A stretch of 64,000 nt of DNA from NCBI GenBank assembly GCA_050730855.1, contig JBOHNU010000001.1:124001-188000 (forward strand), read 5' to 3'. This DNA comes from DASRJJ01 sp050730855. GTDB taxonomy: Bacteria; Patescibacteriota; Saccharimonadia; Saccharimonadales; UBA4665. The position numbers and the translations under genes are program-made. Below the pieces are notes generated by a model that was given only the letters and a program-made list of their open reading frames with translations, did no database searches and was not told the origin of the DNA. This document shows positions 59,274 to 64,000 of the stretch, piece after piece (within the stretch, counting starts at the first letter, position 1; every line of letters starts with the position of its first letter).

Positions 59274-60053
59274 ATGGGCGTCTCAGAAACCATCACAAAA
59301 TACCTTTCCACGCTCGGCATTGAGCCTGAAGCTACCAGCGTTTACCTGGCCATGCACAAAAGCGGCCATTCTTCGGCTTTGAAGCTGGCGCGCGCCACCG
59401 GCATTAGCCGGACGCAAACCTACCGGCACTTGGAAAGTTTGCAAAAAGCGGGGCTGGTCAGCGCCGAGAACCTCGGCTTTGGCACGCTTTACCGCCCCTT
59501 GCCTATAGAAAATATCGAAGCGCTGCTGGCCAGCCGCGAGGCCGAAACTGCCGCGCTGCGCCGCAACCTAGGTGCCATGACGCACGCCCTACAGCAGCTC
59601 GCCGGCGCCAGCGGCTCCAAGGCAAGCACGCAGCACTTTTACGGCGCAGCCGGGCTGAAACAGGCCAACTGGAACCTAACAAAAGCCGACGGCCAATTCC
59701 GCGTATTCGAGGCCGCGCACATCTCTGCCCACCTGGACAAAGCCTTTGCCCGCCGCCTGCGCGAGCGTTTTATAGAGCGCGGTCTCACCAGCTACGACCT
59801 CACCAACGCCACCTCTGTGGCCGCCAAAGAAGTCGAGCCATACGACCCCAGCCGCACCTTCTTGCGCCACATCGACCCGGGCGTGCTAACCATCAGCTTT
59901 GAAATGTACGTTTACAACGACACCGTTACGCTGCTCGACTACTCCATGCAGCAGCCTATGGCGCTCGAAATCCACCACTCCACGCTCAAAACCATGATGC
60001 AGCAACTCTTCGACGCCATGTGGCAACAGGCCACACCGCTGGAAATTACCTAA
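59274..60053 (+). CDS. TrmB-like transcriptional regulator
   Basis: 259 residues. An N-terminal winged helix (TSVYLAMHKSGHSSALKLARATGISRTQTYRHLESLQKAGLV) of TrmB type, a coiled-coil linker (ASREAETAALRRNLGAMTHA) and a C-terminal ligand-like or PLD-like domain (about 120-259). TrmB regulators control sugar or other genes in response to a ligand. Divergent from the membrane/lipid gene set, so those may be targets. Converges with PIF1 by 4 bp. Confidence 0.82.
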   Translation: MGVSETITKYLSTLGIEPEATSVYLAMHKSGHSSALKLARATGISRTQTYRHLESLQKAGLVSAENLGFGTLYRPLPIENIEALLASREAETAALRRNLGAMTHALQQLAGASGSKASTQHFYGAAGLKQANWNLTKADGQFRVFEAAHISAHLDKAFARRLRERFIERGLTSYDLTNATSVAAKEVEPYDPSRTFLRHIDPGVLTISFEMYVYNDTVTLLDYSMQQPMALEIHHSTLKTMMQQLFDAMWQQATPLEIT

Positions 60054-61624
60054 GAAGTTACGATCTTAAGAATGTCAGCGCCGTAGGTTTGGACTTTTTT
60101 AGAGCCAAAGCCGGGAACTTTTAAAAGCTCCGCTTCTGTTTGCGGTTTTAGGCCGGCGACGGCCTGCAAATGTTTATCGTGGGCGATGATAAATGGAGCT
60201 GTCGCCTGCTTTTGCGCCAATTTATAGCGCCATTCGCGCAGGCGCTCGAACAGCTCGGGATCGGGCGGCGACAGGCTGCTGGCTTCGGCCGCATCTTTGG
60301 CCTGCTTCTCTATTTGCGCTTCGGTTGCGCCGCTGGCCTCATCGGCCTCCCACTGTTTTATATGCTCGGCGTGTGCCTCTAGCGCCGCTTGGCTTTTGGC
60401 GCGCAAATCGGTGTCGATTTCCCTGGCCTGCTGGCTTACGCGCAGCGCCATGCCGTTAAGCCCGTCCAAAATGAGGTGCTGCAGCGACTTTACCCGCGAC
60501 AGCGCAACATATCCCATACCCTCTACGAATGCCCGTGACAGGTCGATACGCGCGGCGTCCAATGTCATACCTTGGCTTTTGTGGACGGTGATCGCCCAGG
60601 CCAGCCGCAGCGGGACCTGGCTAAGCTCTGCGCGGCGTTTGTCGCCGTCCATCAGCTCCCAGCTTTCGGGCTTCATTGTGACAGTGCGGCCACTTACCAA
60701 ATCAACTACCGGGTAGCCGGTGGTTGGCTCAAAATCCACCACCGTGCCCAGGCTGCCGTTGGCGTATTTGCGATCGGGCGCATTTTTTATACACATCACG
60801 ACCGCGCCTTTTTTAAGCCGCAAGACTTCGGGAGCCAGGCAGGAATTGATTAACTGTTCGATGTAGCGCTTGCTGCCGCGTGTTTCCATTTGATACTCAC
60901 GCAGCTCGGTGTCCAGTTCGTCCAGTTGCCGCTGGTTGGCTATTTCGACATCTACATTAACGGTCAACAATTGTGTTTTTGTGGCGAACGGATCATCTAC
61001 GGCTTGTGAACGGGCTTGCAAAGCATCGAGTTGGCTACGCGTTAACACACCTTTACGAATGCCGTTTAGAATATCAGCATAATCTTGGTCATTGGACTGA
61101 CGGTACTGCTTTTCTAGGTAGCACACGGCAAAGTTCCCCTGCCGCCACACATCGGAACCGGTAACAAACCCGCCCTGGCGCGAACCTCTGCGGTTAACGG
61201 GCGGCAGCTGAAAAAAATCACCGCACAGCACTACCTGCAAGCCGCCAAACGGCTCCACATTGTCGCGCACACCGCGTAAAATTTCGTCTATCATATCCAA
61301 CCTAAAATCGTGCAGCATGCTTATTTCGTCAACTACCAGCAAGCTGGCTTTGCGGATAAGCTCCTGGCGCGAGCTGCTAATTTTGGCAATGGCGTTCTTG
61401 TCCAGAACGTCCTGCACTCCAATGCCCGACCACGCGTGGATGGTCGCGCCGTTCAGATGAGTGGCCGCCAGGCCGGTGGTAGCCGTTACCGCCACACTTC
61501 TGCCCCGCTTTTTGGCACGGCGGATAAACTTGTTTAGCACGTAGGTCTTGCCTGTGCCAGCGGCACCGGTTAGCAGTACCGACCTGCCCGATTCCAAAAT
61601 CGCTAGAGCTTGATCTTGTGTCAT
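60050..61624 (-). CDS. PIF1-like helicase with C-terminal HRDC domain
   Basis: 524 residues. Superfamily 1B helicase: Walker A GAAGTGKT (20-27), Ia TATTGLAATHLNG, Walker B VVDEISML (Asp99-Glu100), III VVLCGDFFQLPPV, motif V/VI LRLAWAITVHKSQGMTLDAA and EGMGYVALSRVKS. A C-terminal HRDC-like domain (about 455-524) ends in LKVPGFGSKKVQTYGADIL. PIF1 helicases unwind structured DNA such as G-quadruplexes; with HRDC the fusion is seen in several bacteria. TATACT (61638-61633) ends 8 nt before the ATG. Confidence 0.93.
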   Translation of the reverse strand: MTQDQALAILESGRSVLLTGAAGTGKTYVLNKFIRRAKKRGRSVAVTATTGLAATHLNGATIHAWSGIGVQDVLDKNAIAKISSSRQELIRKASLLVVDEISMLHDFRLDMIDEILRGVRDNVEPFGGLQVVLCGDFFQLPPVNRRGSRQGGFVTGSDVWRQGNFAVCYLEKQYRQSNDQDYADILNGIRKGVLTRSQLDALQARSQAVDDPFATKTQLLTVNVDVEIANQRQLDELDTELREYQMETRGSKRYIEQLINSCLAPEVLRLKKGAVVMCIKNAPDRKYANGSLGTVVDFEPTTGYPVVDLVSGRTVTMKPESWELMDGDKRRAELSQVPLRLAWAITVHKSQGMTLDAARIDLSRAFVEGMGYVALSRVKSLQHLILDGLNGMALRVSQQAREIDTDLRAKSQAALEAHAEHIKQWEADEASGATEAQIEKQAKDAAEASSLSPPDPELFERLREWRYKLAQKQATAPFIIAHDKHLQAVAGLKPQTEAELLKVPGFGSKKVQTYGADILKIVTS

Positions 61625-61663
61625 GTTCCGCCAGTATATCGCTTGTTGATTGCGGCCGGCAAA

Positions 61664-62503
61664 TCAATCTAGCGTGGTCACCTTGGAAATGTCGCAGTAG
61701 TCGCTAACCTCGCCTTCATCGGCTTGTAACATGGCAAGTTTGTGTACGGCTGATTTAGCAGGGTCAGGCAACATATCGAACCAGCACACGCCGTAATATG
61801 TCTGCTCTTTTTCGGGAGCGTGGATGTACGCCCAGTCCTGGTTTTGGGAAATTTGGTTTGGCGTGCGCAGGTCATATACGCCAAAATCGACAAAGATATT
61901 TTCCTGTTCCGGAAGGCCAACGGCTGTTGCAATAACCTCGCCCGCCTTAAACATCGGCCCGTTTTCTATAGGCAGACCCCTAGTATCACCTTCTTTTGGT
62001 TCGGCCGCGGTTTCGGCTACGGCCTGCAAGTCATGGCTCAGCGTAGACAAGTGGTCAAACCGCAGCATAATCCCGCAAGAGTTGGTAAATGTTGCCAGAT
62101 ATTGCAACTCGCCGCCTTCCAGGTAACGCGTCAGGCCGGTAAGCTGCGCATCCATCGGAAGCCGTACTGATATGTCGCTTGCCTTGCTACCATCAAACCG
62201 AAAGCCGCCATGGGCTTTATAGTGATTGCCTCTGTACTGACCCGGGAATAACAATGACGAAACCAAGGCGGCATCGACGGGTGTATAAGGAAAGACAAGC
62301 GGGTCGGGACAAGTTGGCGGAGTTGCGCCTGCCTGCCAGTCGGAACCGTCAAAGTTCCACGTAACGTTTGACGAACCCTCGTTGCTGTTATTGTTTTTCG
62401 CTAACACGAACCAAGCGCCAAGTCCAAGCAACATAACCACAACTAGAATTATAACTGCCTCTAGCGCAGTAAAACCTCGTTGCCTCATTACCCCTACTGC
62501 CAT
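61664..62503 (-). CDS. Prepilin-type protein with LytM-like C-terminus
   Basis: 279 residues. The N-terminus MRQRGFTALEAVIILVVVML has a class III signal (Gly|Phe, Glu at +5), a single hydrophobic helix, and a linker. The C-terminus resembles the M23/LytM fold (HGGFRFDG ... FDHLSTLS ... GEVIATAVG ... FVDFGVYD), yet the zinc-binding residues are changed (HxxxD gives HGGFR; the final HxH gives FVDF), so it is probably non-catalytic. -10 box TACCAT (62516-62511) ends 7 nt before the ATG at 62503. Confidence 0.68.
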   Translation of the reverse strand: MAVGVMRQRGFTALEAVIILVVVMLLGLGAWFVLAKNNNSNEGSSNVTWNFDGSDWQAGATPPTCPDPLVFPYTPVDAALVSSLLFPGQYRGNHYKAHGGFRFDGSKASDISVRLPMDAQLTGLTRYLEGGELQYLATFTNSCGIMLRFDHLSTLSHDLQAVAETAAEPKEGDTRGLPIENGPMFKAGEVIATAVGLPEQENIFVDFGVYDLRTPNQISQNQDWAYIHAPEKEQTYYGVCWFDMLPDPAKSAVHKLAMLQADEGEVSDYCDISKVTTLD

Positions 62504-62543
62504 TAGCTTTATGGTACACCGCGTCTGCCGGGATTACTAGATA

Positions 62544-63263
62544 CTAGGGCAACTTGGTTGACTTTAAGTATAGGTAATGGCTCCTTTGGGCTGGCGTCAG
62601 ATGCTCTATAGCGTAACGGAGTGTTGTGCGCGGCATGGTAGCCGCATGTTTGTCTAAAAACTTCATCAGTTCGCCGTGGCCGGACTTTTTACCCACCTCG
62701 CGCAGCTGCCAGCCCACGGCTTTCTGGATTAGGTCTTCGCTGTCGTGCAGCAACAGCTCGGCCAGTTTAAGCGTAGTCGAGGGGTCGCCTTGCCGCACGT
62801 ACCAAAAGGCGCTTAACATGCCGGTGCGGCGCTGCCACAAATTTGTACTCTTTGCCAGCTTAAACAGCAGCTTTCGGTTGGCTTGCTCTTCGTGCGGACC
62901 AATGATGTACGGCGCGCTGCTGTCTACGATATCCCAGTTATTAACCCGCCCGCTGAACACATTTTTTACATATAGGTCAAAAATATCGTCGCGTTTCTTT
63001 TTATCATTCCGCGCGGTTTTGTACTGGTTAACCAGCAGTATCACCGCCCCTAAACGATGATCGTGGATGGGACTGTCTAGCAGTTTTTGCACTTCGCTGA
63101 GCGGCAAGTCCTTAAAATCTTTACAAACCAGCCGGGTCTTTGGGACAGTCGCACCCAAAAACTCATCGGTATCTCCCCCGACCTTAAAAAACCGCTTAGC
63201 TAGCGAGGCGCGCTCTTTGTTCTCGTACTTCGATAGAGCCTGAATAAACTCGTCGGCCGTCAT
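62544..63263 (-). CDS. AlkD-like DNA alkylation repair protein
   Basis: 239 residues, all-alpha HEAT-like repeats. FLGATVPKTRLVCKDF, WDIVDSSAPYIIGPH, WQRRTGMLSAFWYVRQGD and LIQKAVGWQLREVGKK are typical of AlkD, a glycosylase that removes N3- and N7-alkylpurines. Conserved Trp/Asp in the WDIVD segment and the Arg in WQLREVG are present. TATAGT (63275-63270) ends 6 nt before the ATG. Confidence 0.92.
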   Translation of the reverse strand: MTADEFIQALSKYENKERASLAKRFFKVGGDTDEFLGATVPKTRLVCKDFKDLPLSEVQKLLDSPIHDHRLGAVILLVNQYKTARNDKKKRDDIFDLYVKNVFSGRVNNWDIVDSSAPYIIGPHEEQANRKLLFKLAKSTNLWQRRTGMLSAFWYVRQGDPSTTLKLAELLLHDSEDLIQKAVGWQLREVGKKSGHGELMKFLDKHAATMPRTTLRYAIEHLTPAQRSHYLYLKSTKLP

Positions 63264-63280
63264 AGCTTTACTATAACCTG

Positions 63281-64000
63281 TTAGGCGCCTGCACTTAACA
63301 TATCCTCTGGGTTGGTTGGTTTTAGCGGGCGTTTGCGGATAATTTCGTAGCGCTCGCCTGTTAGGCTGGATTCCATGTAGTCGTCGTTTAGCAAATTGAC
63401 GAATTTGTTGATGTCTTTTTGGTTCATGATAATTATGGCACCGGCGTCATCTTCCATAAGGTCGAGGCCGAGCTCTTCGGCGTGATCCATTATCTGCTCT
63501 TGCTTGAGTTCCCCCGTAATTTCGATGTTTTGCAGCTTGTTGATGAGCGGTTTGTTGCCGGCCACCACCTTTTGCAGGTCAAGATCGTCGGCGAAGCTCA
63601 ATTTGTACAGCTCCTCGATTTGGCGCACCTTCTTTTCGGCAATGGCGTTTTTCCGCGCGTCGTAACCAAACAAACGATCGAGTTTGGATTGGTTAAATAC
63701 GTACAGGTCTTGGTCGAGCACCAGCATGTGCGCCTCATGCGGAATCTTCAGCGCCGCCGCCTCGAAGGCTTTAAAAATCTTGCCGTGTACCATCCATGTA
63801 CCCTGACCTTTTAGCATTTGGCCGCCGCTTATAGCCTTTACGATATAAAACGGCTTGTCCATTTTAGGGTGGCTCACGCGCACCAGCGCGCCCTTAAGGC
63901 GCCTTAGGTCGTGCTCTTCCTCAGTAAACACTTCGATCTCGTGCTCCTGCGTGCGAATCCAGTGCATCACCTCGCGAAGTTTTTCGACCTTTTTCCAGCG
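63281..64000 (-). CDS. DUF4868 (KwaB-like) protein, 5' end outside window
   Basis: At least 240 residues; the frame is open through the right edge (R-W-K-K-V-E-K-L precede the first Met at 63970). LVLDQDLYVFNQSKLDRLFGYD and the C-terminal KFVNLLNDDYMESSLTGERYEIIRKRPL look like DUF4868, the KwaB family of the Kiwa anti-phage system. A partner KwaA (small polytopic membrane protein) would be expected upstream, beyond the edge; without it the system cannot be called. The repair gene alkD follows 17 nt later. Confidence 0.6.
   Translation of the reverse strand, partial: RWKKVEKLREVMHWIRTQEHEIEVFTEEEHDLRRLKGALVRVSHPKMDKPFYIVKAISGGQMLKGQGTWMVHGKIFKAFEAAALKIPHEAHMLVLDQDLYVFNQSKLDRLFGYDARKNAIAEKKVRQIEELYKLSFADDLDLQKVVAGNKPLINKLQNIEITGELKQEQIMDHAEELGLDLMEDDAGAIIIMNQKDINKFVNLLNDDYMESSLTGERYEIIRKRPLKPTNPEDMLSAGA

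Noticed and set aside
1..64000. CRISPR arrays or transposase genes
   Set aside because: No regularly spaced direct repeats, no Cas genes, no transposase-like ORF.
1..64000. Recoded UGA (glycine) as in Gracilibacteria
   Set aside because: Many conserved genes end in TGA with ATGA overlaps (e.g. umuD/umuC, pip/HAD), and reading through gives non-homologous extensions.

Overview
The window looks like a chromosome segment of a Patescibacteria (CPR) bacterium, most likely Candidatus Saccharibacteria (TM7). This rests on inference: compact gene packing, about half G+C, small-genome gene content (many membrane and secreted proteins of unknown function, no amino-acid biosynthesis), class E-like sortase, DUF3048, DUF4367 and PEGA proteins, and a reduced mraZ-rsmH-ftsL-ftsI-mraY-ftsW-murG-ftsQ cluster. 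ATGA overlaps and TGA ends show that UGA is a stop, so this is not a recoded Absconditabacteria/Gracilibacteria genome.

Layout. 1-5.8 kb: the 3' end of a large membrane protein, small secreted/membrane proteins, a frameshifted SIMPL protein, an HdeD-like protein, a phospholipase-D-like enzyme and a frameshifted Crp/Fnr regulator. 5.8-6.3 kb: a minus-strand micro-operon of three very small proteins. 6.4-9.5 kb: guaA and a guaB without CBS domains. 9.5-15.4 kb: a pilin-like protein, a MarP-like serine protease, VKOR, an NRAMP relative and a MacB-type ABC exporter. 15.5-21.5 kb: tRNA-Ser, Nudix/pyrH, exonuclease III, MazG-like, peptidase, HAD and NAD(P)HX-dehydratase-like genes, then tRNA-Leu. 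21.6-34 kb: sortase, PEGA protein, gltX, TauE, DUF3048, a two-component pair, umuDC and YqeG. 34-41 kb: tRNA-Glu, a second two-component pair, an RluB-like synthase, der and pth, then a structured unassigned RNA of about 420 nt. 41-46 kb: dprA, topA and a sigma-region-4/HARE-HTH protein. 46.8-55.2 kb: the minus-strand division/peptidoglycan (dcw) cluster under a probable MraZ operator. 55.5-64 kb: radC, a CarS-like and CDP-alcohol phosphatidyltransferase pair, TrmB-like regulator, PIF1-HRDC helicase, pilin/LytM-like fusion, AlkD-like protein and a DUF4868 (KwaB-like) protein cut by the edge.

Genome-wide signals. About 27 genes have a TANNNT -10 box ending 5-10 nt before the start codon and no Shine-Dalgarno, so leaderless transcription seems common; I used this to move several starts. 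Others, including the 5.8-6.3 kb micro-operon and operon-internal genes, have strong Shine-Dalgarno sites. Two different palindromic repeat families each occur twice. One copy lies in frame inside a membrane-protein gene, like the Rickettsia palindromic elements. The other family shows paired compensatory changes that preserve its stems.

Most promising for follow-up: the 40.6-41.0 kb RNA, the two palindromic families, a UmuD-like protein that has lost both catalytic residues and most of the N-terminal arm, the pilin/LytM-like fusion, and the DUF4868 protein at the right edge.
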